Assembly (NCBI GenBank): GCA_028288585.1
Contig: JAQBNL010000063.1
Location: forward strand, 1-38,527
DNA: 38,527 bases
DNA from: Chitinophagaceae bacterium
GTDB lineage: Bacteria; Bacteroidota; Bacteroidia; Chitinophagales; Chitinophagaceae
Reading direction: 5' to 3'
The position numbers and the translations under genes were made by a program. Position 1 is the stretch's first letter. Each line of letters opens with the position of its first letter. The notes below the pieces were generated by a model that did no database searches, was not told the origin of the DNA, and was given only the letters and a program-made list of their open reading frames with translations. Below are positions 31,458 through 38,527 of this stretch, piece after piece.

Positions 31458-32467
31458 TGCAAAAGGTTCTGTGCTTTGGCGAATTATTGTTACGTATTTC
31501 TCCTGCGCCTCATGAGAATGCAGCGGAAAAGCAACCTATGCTTTTATATATGGGCGGCGCAGAAGCCAATGTGGCAACCGCTTTGGCAGGATGGAATGTT
31601 CCCGTAAAATACTGTACCGTACTTCCGGATAATTTTATGAGCAGGCATGTAATTGATTACCTGGAATACAAAGGCATTTACACTTCATCCATTTTATTTT
31701 CAGGGAACAGGATAGGAGTTTATTATTTAGAGCGTGGTGCTGACCTGAAAAGTGGGGTAATATATGACAGGGAACGCTCTTCATTTTCCGAATTAAAACC
31801 CGGTATGATAGATTGGGATAAAGTGCTGAGAGATGTTGCATGGTTTGATTTTTCAGCTATCAGTCCTGCATTAAATCAAAATGTTGCTGATGCCTGTAAA
31901 GAAGCACTGGAAGCAGCATCCAGGAAAAATATTCCCATCTCTGTTGATCTGAATTATCGCTCAAGATTATGGAAGTATGGTAAAGAGCCTGTGGAAGTGA
32001 TGCCCGAACTTGTGCAGTATTGTGATGTGATAATGGGAAATATCTGGAGTGCAAACAGTTTACTGGGTATAGTATTGGATGAAAATATTCACGATAAAAA
32101 AAGCAAGCAGGCTTACCTGGATCATGCAGAGAAAACTTCTGAGGAAATAATAAAAATGTTTCCAAAATGTAAAACGGTTGCCAATACCTTTCGTTTTGAC
32201 AGTGCAGATGATATTTTGTATTACACCACTTTATTTCAGGGCGGCAAACAATTTGTCTCTCCTGAGTTTACCTGTCATGGTGTGATCGACAGGAGCGGCA
32301 GCGGCGATTGTTTTATGGCAGGATTAATATATGGCTTGTACAACAATCACAGCTCGGAAGAATTATTGAACTATGCTACAGCAGCAGCTTTCGGAAAATT
32401 ACAGGAGCATGGGGATTCTACTGAACAGGATGTTTTAAAGGTGACAACTGAAATTGCAAATAATTGA
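31457..32467 (+). CDS. PfkB-family sugar kinase, probable KDG kinase
   Basis: The 336-residue kinase has the PfkB N-terminal region (VLCFGELLLRISP, YMGGAEANVATALAGWN) and the ATP/catalytic signature with the base Asp in DRSGSGDCFMAGLIYG. SVDLNYRSRLWKYG is the substrate-domain block of 2-keto-3-deoxygluconate (KDG) kinases, which make KDPG for the aldolase encoded at 35220. It overlaps uxaC by one base. A second KDG-kinase-like gene lies 1.6 kb downstream; this one is the more divergent, so another 2-keto-sugar substrate is possible. Confidence 0.87.
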   Translation: MQKVLCFGELLLRISPAPHENAAEKQPMLLYMGGAEANVATALAGWNVPVKYCTVLPDNFMSRHVIDYLEYKGIYTSSILFSGNRIGVYYLERGADLKSGVIYDRERSSFSELKPGMIDWDKVLRDVAWFDFSAISPALNQNVADACKEALEAASRKNIPISVDLNYRSRLWKYGKEPVEVMPELVQYCDVIMGNIWSANSLLGIVLDENIHDKKSKQAYLDHAEKTSEEIIKMFPKCKTVANTFRFDSADDILYYTTLFQGGKQFVSPEFTCHGVIDRSGSGDCFMAGLIYGLYNNHSSEELLNYATAAAFGKLQEHGDSTEQDVLKVTTEIANN

Positions 32468-32495
32468 TGAAACTAAAAGTTTGCAACAATCCTCT

Positions 32496-32524
32496 CCCCT
32501 ATCTCCCCTTCGGGGAGATAGGGG
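32496..32524. terminator. Bidirectional terminator between kinase and DUF386 genes (R3, copy 2)
   Basis: Arms CCCCTATCTCCCC and GGGGAGATAGGGG form a 13-bp perfect stem with a TTC loop, followed by CTTTTA on the plus strand. It lies between two convergent stops and matches the C-rich R3 family. Confidence 0.85.
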
Positions 32525-32528
32525 GCTT

Positions 32529-32981
32529 TTATATCTTCACCTTTATAACCAGCTTCTTTATTTCTCCCTCACCAATCATCGGTGCATGTACATCTTCAGG
32601 AAAGAAGATGGCGAACTGGTTATCGGTTAAGTGGAAAAACATACCAGGAGCATCATTGTAAAACACAACATCTTTCTCTTCATTGTATTCACCTTTCTGT
32701 TCTTTGCATTCACTTCTTGGCTTCCATCCAAATTGCTCTTTACCTTTTATGCAAAGCTGTATATCTATGTGCTTATCATGGCATTCAAATTTTGCAATAG
32801 ACTCTGCAGCGGCCATTCCTTTTTTATTGGAGACGATGGCTCTTAAATTATCGCCATCAATTTCAAATTTGCCATCTTCAAGGGTTGCAAGATTTTGCGA
32901 TTTGATATACTCAAATGCTTTTGCAAACAAGGGGTGAATGCTATTGTATTTTTCTGAGTTGGAAAGAATGTCTATTACCAT
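32529..32981 (-). CDS. YhcH/YjgK/YiaL (DUF386) family protein, cytoplasmic
   Basis: The 150-residue protein is a DUF386 cupin-like protein. Metal-site blocks are FECHDKHIDIQ (around residues 70-80) and IFFPEDVHAPMIGEGEIKKLVIKVK at the end. Relatives include EbgC and the sialic-acid anomerase NanQ, so a sugar anomerase or mutarotase role for a uronate intermediate is reasonable but inferred. No signal peptide. The lipoprotein gene lies 5 bp upstream on the same strand, so the two form an operon. Confidence 0.9.
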   Translation of the reverse strand: MVIDILSNSEKYNSIHPLFAKAFEYIKSQNLATLEDGKFEIDGDNLRAIVSNKKGMAAAESIAKFECHDKHIDIQLCIKGKEQFGWKPRSECKEQKGEYNEEKDVVFYNDAPGMFFHLTDNQFAIFFPEDVHAPMIGEGEIKKLVIKVKI

Positions 32982-32986
32982 GAGTT

Positions 32987-33787
32987 TTATTTTTTGCTTT
33001 TTACTTTTATAAAAATTCCATCAACAGAAGCATTCAGACCAAAAAATCCATCACAGTCTCCATATCCTTTGGTATAATCGATAAATATAAAATCTCTTAA
33101 AAACTTCACCCTAAATTCACAACTATCTGAATTAGGTATTTTATAAATAAATTGATTATTATAAATAGCAACAGTGTCAGTATCAATAGAAGCAATATTT
33201 CTGGAAGGATCACTTGTAACTGATGAAATGTCAAATGAAATCTTATCATCTGTGATTTTTGTCACATTCAATCCTCCTTGATAACCTTTTTCTCCATAGG
33301 CATAAGAGTAATTACCTGCTATATCTTTTGGTTGAAAGCTTGTATCAATATTGGTTAATAGAGTGTCTTTAGCAGATAATTTAAACTTTAATTCTTTCTG
33401 ATTTTTAGTTGACGCCCATATTCCTTCAAATGCACTATCCAACTTAGAAAAATTAAATACACCAGTTATTGTTCCGTCCCTTTGATATTCACAGATTCGT
33501 ATATCTCCTTCCTTTGGAATGTTACCCAAAATTCTAATTGGAGTTGAACTTTTACTTTTTGTATAGAACAATTCGCCTTGTATCAAACTGTCTTTTACAA
33601 TTACCCATAAAAATATGGGTATGTTAGAATTGATATTACCAACCCAATAATGAATACTATTCTGACTTTGTGAATTATTAACTTCTGAATTGTTTAAAGT
33701 ACTGTCTTGATTGTTTGCTTGAGTAGAATTAATTTTTGTTTGACAACTAAAAATTAAAAGAGCTACAGCGAATAAACAAAATTTCAT
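32987..33787 (-). CDS. Lipoprotein of unknown function, 266 aa
   Basis: The signal ends in the lipobox LIFSC, followed by a Gln/Asn/Ser-rich linker (STQANNQDSTLNNSEVNNSQSQN) and two beta-rich parts: one with SIHYWVGNINSNIPIFLWVIVKDSLIQGELFY, the other starting IAGNYSYAYGEKGYQGGLNV. The pattern is of a surface or periplasmic lipocalin-like beta protein, but I do not recognise a family. Its stop is 5 bp from the downstream DUF386 start. Codon use is AT-rich like its neighbours. Confidence 0.8.
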   Translation of the reverse strand: MKFCLFAVALLIFSCQTKINSTQANNQDSTLNNSEVNNSQSQNSIHYWVGNINSNIPIFLWVIVKDSLIQGELFYTKSKSSTPIRILGNIPKEGDIRICEYQRDGTITGVFNFSKLDSAFEGIWASTKNQKELKFKLSAKDTLLTNIDTSFQPKDIAGNYSYAYGEKGYQGGLNVTKITDDKISFDISSVTSDPSRNIASIDTDTVAIYNNQFIYKIPNSDSCEFRVKFLRDFIFIDYTKGYGDCDGFFGLNASVDGIFIKVKSKK

Positions 33788-33894
33788 TATTAAAGGTTTC
33801 TAAATGTTGCCAATTGGTATGCCGATGAAGTGATTGCGACGCAACGATGATGCTATAAAAAATTATTGCTGGAATTCAAAGCCTCACCCTCATT

Positions 33895-34034
33895 CCCTCT
33901 CCCATAGAGAGGGACGGTGCCTTAGAATAAAGCCAAATATTTTATCTTCCACATCATCTTCAAAAAAATCCGGACCAATTAATTCCCAACGATCTCCTCC
34001 TTCTCCTCCCCCGTTGGGGGAGATAGAGGGGGCC
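33895..34034. repeat. C/G-rich hairpins downstream of kdgK (R3, copy 3 included)
   Basis: CCCTCTC...GAGAGGG (33895-33913) and CTCCCCC-GTT-GGGGGAG (34006-34022), followed on the plus strand by ATAGAGGGGGCC. The second is 15 bp from the kdgK stop and could serve as its terminator. Wording matches the elements at 15644 and 32496. Confidence 0.65.
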
Positions 34035-34037
34035 GTC

Positions 34038-35063
34038 TTACCTCTGCACCCTTCCGCTTGCATCACCCTTCATCAATTCTTTTACATCATTTAAAGTAGC
34101 ATGATTAAGATCGCCGGGAATAGTATGTTTTATTGCAGAAGCAGCAACACCAAATTCAGCAGCATCCTTCATTGCCATACCGGTAACCAATCCGTAAATG
34201 AAACCGCTTGCAAATGAATCACCGCTGCCAACTCGGTCAACGATACGAACTTCATATTGTTTGGTATGATAAAACTCATTGCCATCATACACCAAAGCAC
34301 TCCAGCCATTATCTGATGCACTGTGACTCTCCCGTAGTGTAGAAGCAATGTATTTAAAACCAAACTTATCTTTCATTTGTTTAAAAACATCTTTGTATCC
34401 TTCAAGATTTAATTCACCTTTTGTAATATCTGTGCCTGCGCTTTTAAAACCAAGTGTTGTATCCGCGTCTTCTTCATTGCCGATGCATACATCAACATGC
34501 TGGCAAAGCTTCGTCATCACTTCTCTTGCTTTTTCTTTGCTCCATAATTTTTTGCGGTAGTTAAGGTCGATGCTGGTTGTGATACCTTTTGCTTTGGCTG
34601 CTTTTAAAGCGGCTTCAGTTAATGCTGCAGACTTATCGCTTAGCGCAGGCGTTATGCCTGTTGTATGAAACCAATCTGCACCTTCTAATATTTTATCAAA
34701 ATCAAATTCAGAAATATCCACTTCAGAAATCGCAGCGTCGGCACGGTCATAAATTACCTGTGATGCTCTCATGGATGCACCGGTCTCTAAAAAATAAATG
34801 CCTAATCTTTTTCCGCCACGGGCAATAAATTGTGTGTCTACTCCATACCTGCGTAAATGATTTATCGCAGCCTGTCCAATTGCATTATCAGGAACTTTGG
34901 AAACAAACGTTCCCTGCAATCCATAATTACAAAGCGCAGCTGCAACATTGGCTTCGCCGCCGCCGTAGGTAACATCAAAGGTGTCAGCTTGTACAAATCT
35001 TTTAAAATCGGGGGTGGAGAGGCGGAGCATTATTTCGCCAAGGGTTACAACTTTTTTAGCCAT
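34038..35063 (-). CDS. kdgK: 2-dehydro-3-deoxygluconate (KDG) kinase
   Basis: Started at ATG 35061-35063 (341 residues); an in-frame ATG 16 codons upstream adds a polar stretch without family likeness. PfkB-family signs: VVTLGEIMLRLSTPDFKRF, TYGGGEANVAAALCNYG, SIDLNYRKKLW and the base Asp in DRVGSGDSFASGFIYG. It phosphorylates KDG to KDPG. It is transcribed divergently from the eda-kduI operon, with a putative operator in the 156-bp gap. Closest in wording to standard Bacteroidota KDG kinases, more than the other PfkB gene here. Confidence 0.93.
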   Translation of the reverse strand: MAKKVVTLGEIMLRLSTPDFKRFVQADTFDVTYGGGEANVAAALCNYGLQGTFVSKVPDNAIGQAAINHLRRYGVDTQFIARGGKRLGIYFLETGASMRASQVIYDRADAAISEVDISEFDFDKILEGADWFHTTGITPALSDKSAALTEAALKAAKAKGITTSIDLNYRKKLWSKEKAREVMTKLCQHVDVCIGNEEDADTTLGFKSAGTDITKGELNLEGYKDVFKQMKDKFGFKYIASTLRESHSASDNGWSALVYDGNEFYHTKQYEVRIVDRVGSGDSFASGFIYGLVTGMAMKDAAEFGVAASAIKHTIPGDLNHATLNDVKELMKGDASGRVQR

Positions 35064-35152
35064 GATGTTAATTTGTAAGTAAGTATTTTTGTTTGAACTC
35101 GATTGGTTCAAATATCTTTCATATTTGGTTAATGAGCAAGAATAAATGTGAT

Positions 35153-35168
35153 AACGATTGCGTAAATA
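35153..35168 (+). promoter_or_regulatory. Putative uronate-regulon operator, site 2
   Basis: AACGATTGCGTAAATA, extended by ATAAC...GTTAT ends, lies between divergent kdgK and eda. It matches site 1 at 27863 with one difference. Motifs with AACGATTGCG are typical of LacI-family regulators in Bacteroidota, as far as I recall. Confidence 0.55.
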
Positions 35169-35219
35169 GTTATTGTATTTCTGCTTAATTCCAATATCAT
35201 TGTTAATAAATAAAAATGT

Positions 35220-35885
35220 ATGGATAAGAAAGCTGAACTATTAAAATTAATACCTGAGCAAGGGATATTGCCGCTGTATTTTACTAAGGACTCAGAAGTA
35301 AGCGTAAACGTTTTAAAAGCATTATATAATGCCGGGATACGTGCAGTTGAATATACCAACCGTGGAGAGGCGGCATTGCAGAATTTTAAAAAGATGAGAG
35401 AGGTTTGTGATTCTGAATTGAAAGGGATGTACCTGGGCGTTGGAACAATTAAGGATGGAGCAATGGCACAAACATTTATTGATGCAGGCGCAGATTATAT
35501 CATTTCGCCGGGGCTTGTACAAAGCGTTGCTGAAGTGGCAGATAAAAATAATATGCTTTGGGTGCCGGGATGTATGACTCCTTCTGAAATAATTTTTGCA
35601 GAGACATTAGGCGCTAAAATGATAAAATTATTCCCGGGAAATATTTTAGGCCCTGCTTTTTTAAGTGCGATAAAAGAACTCTTTCCTAATTTATTGTTTA
35701 TGCCCACGGGTGGTGTTGATCTGGATAAAGAAAATATTGCAGGGTGGTTTAAAGCAGGTGTGTGTGCGGTTGGTATGGGGAGTAAATTGATAAGTAAGCA
35801 ATTACTTGAAGAAAAAAATTATGTAAAAATTGAAGAGCTTACCAGGCAGGCAATGGAAATTGTAAAATCAATAAAAGGAAACTAA
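35220..35885 (+). CDS. eda: KDPG/KHG aldolase
   Basis: The 221-residue class I aldolase cleaves KDPG to pyruvate and glyceraldehyde-3-phosphate. The Schiff-base lysine is K136 in AKMIKLFPGN, and the catalytic Glu is E44 in AVEYTNRG. LGVGTIKDG, ADYIISPGL, VPGCMTPSEI and MPTGGVD follow the family order. Its stop overlaps the start of kduI (TAATG), so they are translationally coupled. Confidence 0.96.
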   Translation: MDKKAELLKLIPEQGILPLYFTKDSEVSVNVLKALYNAGIRAVEYTNRGEAALQNFKKMREVCDSELKGMYLGVGTIKDGAMAQTFIDAGADYIISPGLVQSVAEVADKNNMLWVPGCMTPSEIIFAETLGAKMIKLFPGNILGPAFLSAIKELFPNLLFMPTGGVDLDKENIAGWFKAGVCAVGMGSKLISKQLLEEKNYVKIEELTRQAMEIVKSIKGN

Positions 35886-36715
35886 TGAAGATAATTAACA
35901 GTGTTCATCCTGATGATTTTAAAAGTTATAACACTTCAACTATTAGAGATAGATTTTTATTGGATGAACTGGCACAGCAGGGTAAAATAAATTTTGCATA
36001 CACACATTACGACAGGATGATGGCAGGACTTGCAATGCCTGCAGGAGAAGCACTTGAACTTCCTTTGTTTGATATTTTAAGAGCCGGGTATTTTTTGGAG
36101 AGAAGAGAAATGGGAATTATAAATGTGGGTGGAGATGGAATAATCTCTGCAGGCGGTGAAAATTTTTCTCTTAAGAAATTAGATTGTTTGTATATCGGTA
36201 GAGGAACAGAAAAAGTAACTTTTTCCAGTGCTGATGCCGCAAAGCCTGCCGTGTTTTATATTTTATCTGCACCTGCACATGCTGTGCATCCAACTAAATT
36301 ATTAAAGAAAGAAGAAGCACAGGGAGGTGCAATGGGCGCTGCAGAAACGGCCAACAAAAGGACTATCTACCGCTATATTCATAAAGATGGTTTGCAAAGC
36401 TGCCAGTTGGTGATGGGATTGACTATTTTAGAAACAGGAAACGTTTGGAATACGATTCCTGCGCATACACACGACAGGCGGATGGAAGTTTATTTTTATT
36501 TTGATGTGCCGGAGAACCAGGCTGTATTTCATTATATGGGCGAGCCGCAGGAAACGAGACATATGGTTGTGAAAAATTATAATGCAACAGTATCACCCCC
36601 ATGGAGCATACATGCAGGAAGCGGTACCAGTAATTATGGATTCATCTGGGGAATGGCAGGAGAGAATTTAGAGTACACAGATATGGATGTTATCCAGTTA
36701 AACGATTTAAGGTAA
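35885..36715 (+). CDS. kduI: 5-dehydro-4-deoxy-D-glucuronate isomerase KduI
   Basis: The 276-residue cupin isomerase converts 5-keto-4-deoxyuronate from unsaturated (lyase-made) uronates to 2,5-diketo-3-deoxygluconate. Metal ligands are seen as H194-x-H196 and E201 in PAHTHDRRMEVYFYFD, with the later His in the WSIHAGSGTSNY region. N-terminal HPDDFKSYNTSTIRDRFL is typical. Its presence shows that polymer-derived unsaturated uronates, and not only free hexuronates, are used. Confidence 0.96.
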   Translation: MKIINSVHPDDFKSYNTSTIRDRFLLDELAQQGKINFAYTHYDRMMAGLAMPAGEALELPLFDILRAGYFLERREMGIINVGGDGIISAGGENFSLKKLDCLYIGRGTEKVTFSSADAAKPAVFYILSAPAHAVHPTKLLKKEEAQGGAMGAAETANKRTIYRYIHKDGLQSCQLVMGLTILETGNVWNTIPAHTHDRRMEVYFYFDVPENQAVFHYMGEPQETRHMVVKNYNATVSPPWSIHAGSGTSNYGFIWGMAGENLEYTDMDVIQLNDLR

Positions 36716-36734
36716 AAATAAACTCTTTGTGCAG

Positions 36735-36787
36735 CTTAGAGGCTTTGTGTCTTAGTGGCAATTTTTTTGAGCCACAAAGACTCTAAG
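36735..36787. repeat. Inverted repeat between kduI and SDR genes
   Basis: CTTAGAGgCTTTGTG and CACAAAGaCTCTAAG pair (7 + mismatch + 7) around a 22-base loop with a T run. The CTTTGTG/CACAAAG wording is a common intergenic form in Bacteroidota. It may weaken transcription into the next gene. Confidence 0.7.
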
Positions 36788-36831
36788 ATAGAAAGTAACA
36801 AAAAGAAATTTAATATTAATAAATACATTTC

Positions 36832-37644
36832 ATGAACGAATTTTCATTGCAGGATAAAGTAATAATTGTAACCGGCGGCACAGGTATTTTAGGGAATGCA
36901 TTTGTTAATGCAATTGTGGACGCAGGTGGTGCTGTTGGCATCTTAGGCAGAAAAAAAGATGTTGCAGAGCAAAGAGCAGATACTATAAATAAAAAGGGCG
37001 GGAAGGCGCTTGCATTAGTTGCGGATGTTATGGATGAAAAACAATTGAAGGAAGCAAAAGAAAAAGCGCTAAAATATTTCGGTAAGATAGATGGCCTGGT
37101 AAATGCGGCAGGTGGTAATATGCCTGAGGGAGTGCTTAATCCCGATGAAGACATTTTTACAATGAACATTGATGGGATGAAGAAGGTCACTGACATCAAT
37201 CTTTGGGGAACAGTAATTCCAACGCAGGTTTTTGGAGATGCCATTGCACAAACAGGAAAAGGAAGTATTGTAAATATTTCTTCCATGAATTCCAAAAGAG
37301 CAATAACAAAAGTGCTGGGATATAATATGGGTAAAGCAGCTGTAGATTGCTATACCCAATGGTTTGCAGTGGAACTGGCTAACCGTTATGGAGATAAAAT
37401 AAGAATGAATGCATTAGCACCAGGTTTTTTTCTAACAGAACAAAACAGGAACCTTCTTACAAAGCCCGAAGGCGGTTATACCGAAAGAGGGGCATTGGTA
37501 ATTAAGCAAACTCCATTCAAACGCTTTGGTCATCCTGATGAATTAAAAGGCACATTGGTTTGGTTGCTGAGCGATGCATCACAATTTGTGACTGGTGCTA
37601 TGATATGCGTAGATGGTGGGTTTTCAATTTTTGGAGGAGTTTAA
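36832..37644 (+). CDS. SDR oxidoreductase, probable fructuronate reductase (UxuB-type)
   Basis: The 270-residue short-chain dehydrogenase has the cofactor motif TGGTGILG, NAAG in LVNAAGGNMPEG, and catalytic Ser (NISSMNS), Tyr164 and Lys168 (LGYNMGKAA). The C-terminal FVTGAMICVDGGFSIFGGV wording is that of SDR-type D-mannonate oxidoreductases (as in Bacillus UxuB) rather than KduD, which usually ends in VDGGW. This would reduce the fructuronate made by UxaC to mannonate. KduD-like activity on the KduI product cannot be excluded, and the operon needs one. Confidence 0.88.
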   Translation: MNEFSLQDKVIIVTGGTGILGNAFVNAIVDAGGAVGILGRKKDVAEQRADTINKKGGKALALVADVMDEKQLKEAKEKALKYFGKIDGLVNAAGGNMPEGVLNPDEDIFTMNIDGMKKVTDINLWGTVIPTQVFGDAIAQTGKGSIVNISSMNSKRAITKVLGYNMGKAAVDCYTQWFAVELANRYGDKIRMNALAPGFFLTEQNRNLLTKPEGGYTERGALVIKQTPFKRFGHPDELKGTLVWLLSDASQFVTGAMICVDGGFSIFGGV

Positions 37645-37661
37645 TTTTTAATCATCATTAT

Positions 37662-38270
37662 ATGAAGAAATTATTTTTATCAGCATTGTTCTTTGCAATG
37701 TCATTTTTATTTATAACAGCAGTTGCACAGGATACAAATGAATGGACAAAGAAGAAAGCAAAAAAATGGTTCAAGAAAAAAGAGTGGCTTGGCGGATTGG
37801 AATTAAAGCCTCATAAAACAATCAATGTGCAGGAATTTGCACGCCAGTATCATGCTAATAAAGCTTACTGGGATAAAGCATTTGCGTATTTAAAAAACAC
37901 TGACCTTAATAATATCCCCAAAGGAAAATATCCAATCGATGGCGATAATGTGTTTGCTTCTGTTACTGCAGATTCTTCCAAAGATTTTGATAAAACAAAC
38001 TGGGAATCTCACCGTAAATATATTGATATACAATACGTGATAAATGGGGAAGAAAAGATAGGTGTATATCCTGTTTCAGATGCGGCAGTCACTAAAGAAT
38101 ATGATGAGAAAAAAGATGTTGCCAATTATTCTGCTGATGGAAAATTGTATTCAGCAACCCCGGAAACATTTTTTGTTTTCTTTCCTACCGATGCTCACAG
38201 GCCAAATATAACCCCCGGCGATAATAAGGTAGTTAAGAAGATTGTAATAAAAGTGAGGTATACGGAATGA
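37662..38270 (+). CDS. Exported DUF386 (YhcH/YiaL) family protein
   Basis: Start ATG 37662, 17 bp after the SDR stop; a longer frame reaching back into the SDR gene is overlap. A signal peptide (MKKLFLSALFFAMSFLFITAVAQ) is followed by a basic segment and a DUF386 domain: FASVTADSS, WESHRKYIDIQYVINGEEKIG and FFVFFPTDAHRPNITPGDNKVVKKIVIKVRY. It is the second DUF386 protein of the locus, and the only exported one, which suggests action on sugars in the periplasm. Confidence 0.9.
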   Translation: MKKLFLSALFFAMSFLFITAVAQDTNEWTKKKAKKWFKKKEWLGGLELKPHKTINVQEFARQYHANKAYWDKAFAYLKNTDLNNIPKGKYPIDGDNVFASVTADSSKDFDKTNWESHRKYIDIQYVINGEEKIGVYPVSDAAVTKEYDEKKDVANYSADGKLYSATPETFFVFFPTDAHRPNITPGDNKVVKKIVIKVRYTE

Positions 38271-38305
38271 TTCCATTTAAATTTTTTAAAATTGATTTCG
38301 GGGCA

Positions 38306-38313
38306 TATATTTG
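38306..38313 (+). promoter_or_regulatory. -7 element of the tRNA-Val promoter
   Basis: TATATTTG, an exact TAnnTTTG match, 17 bp before the tRNA. A -33 element at the proper spacing is not obvious. Confidence 0.55.
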
Positions 38314-38329
38314 CACTCCCAAAATTTAA

Positions 38330-38404
38330 GGGAGCATAGCTCAGTTGGTTTAGAGCATCTGCCTTACAAGCAGAGGGTCCGCGGTTCGAACCCGTGTGCT
38401 CCCA
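38330..38404 (+). tRNA. tRNA-Val (anticodon UAC)
   Basis: GGGAGCA pairs with TGCTCCC; the D arm is AGCTCAGTTGG, the anticodon stem TCTGC/GCAGA holds loop CTTACAA with anticodon TAC, and the T arm has GGTTCGAACCC. Length 75; discriminator A is followed by CAAAG, so CCA is not encoded. Confidence 0.97.
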
Positions 38405-38411
38405 CAAAGTA

Positions 38412-38435
38412 AAAGAGATTCAACAGAATCTCTTT
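38412..38435 (+). terminator. Terminator of tRNA-Val
   Basis: AAAGAGATTC and GAATCTCTTT pair around AACA, followed by a T run, 8 bp past the tRNA. Confidence 0.85.
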
Positions 38436-38527
38436 TTTATTTTTTAGACTATTAACCATTGCGGATTCCGATCTAAGTTCTTGCATAAAATATTTTGCAG
38501 CATCTAATTCAGATTTTTAAAAATCTA

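Noticed and set aside
33834-34094. 86-codon frame downstream of kdgK
   Set aside because: It consists of the C/G-rich hairpins and overlaps the end of kdgK antisense.
37560-37661. Longer start for the exported DUF386 protein
   Set aside because: The extension overlaps the SDR gene in another frame, and the internal ATG gives a proper signal peptide.
38330-38527. Integration site of a mobile element at tRNA-Val
   Set aside because: No integrase gene and no partial tRNA repeat are visible; the tRNA has its own terminator.

Overview
The window is AT-rich DNA from a Bacteroidota bacterium, most likely family Chitinophagaceae (inferred, not tested). The evidence is many Bacteroidota-type lipoproteins and exported proteins, almost no Shine-Dalgarno sequences, occasional TTG starts, TAnnTTTG promoter elements, and gene contents such as YHYH/YwqK/SCO clusters, exported M3 peptidases and an SDR-plus-UxaC uronate pathway. 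No plasmid or prophage genes are seen.

Layout. 1-5027 (all minus): the 5' part of an exported WD40-repeat protein, an exported DUF711 protein, and a three-gene surface cassette (YHYH lipoprotein, YwqK-like MORN lipoprotein, SCO1/SenC lipoprotein) whose genes overlap. 5028-10868: a TldD/TldE protease pair, two NTF2-like secreted proteins, and a REP-associated tyrosine transposase (RAYT) gene broken by a 26-bp GC-rich palindromic insertion; this stretch is full of dispersed hairpin repeats. 10869-13065: a two-gene ATPase + DUF4435/TOPRIM operon that looks like a PARIS (AriA/AriB) anti-phage system. 13463-26955: mostly housekeeping genes: M3 oligopeptidase, S-adenosylhomocysteinase, a divergent Lrp/AsnC regulator with a perfect palindrome in its leader, SIMPL protein, GNAT acetyltransferase, valyl-tRNA synthetase, a DnaQ-exonuclease/GIY-YIG fusion, ClpS, a frameshifted VOC gene, an SLH-like protein and a CinA C-terminal protein.

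26956-38404: after a GT2 glycosyltransferase comes a uronate-catabolism region: Gfo/Idh oxidoreductase, free-standing DUF4350-like protein, UxaC, PfkB kinase, DUF386 (YhcH), lipoprotein, second KDG kinase, KDPG aldolase, KduI, an SDR that is probably fructuronate reductase, an exported DUF386, and tRNA-Val(UAC). The enzymes could take glucuronate/galacturonate and unsaturated uronates from pectin-type polymers to KDG, KDPG, and then pyruvate plus glyceraldehyde-3-phosphate. Mannonate dehydratase (UxuA), polysaccharide lyases and SusC/D are not in the window. Two near-identical 16-bp motifs (27863, 35153) in the two main divergent promoter regions suggest common control, perhaps by a LacI-type regulator encoded elsewhere.

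The most interesting items are the PARIS-like operon beside a RAYT with its inverted REP pair, the precise 26-bp insertion that splits the RAYT gene, several dispersed hairpin families that bracket gene cassettes, and an in-frame insert of intergenic-type repeat DNA inside the valyl-tRNA synthetase gene.
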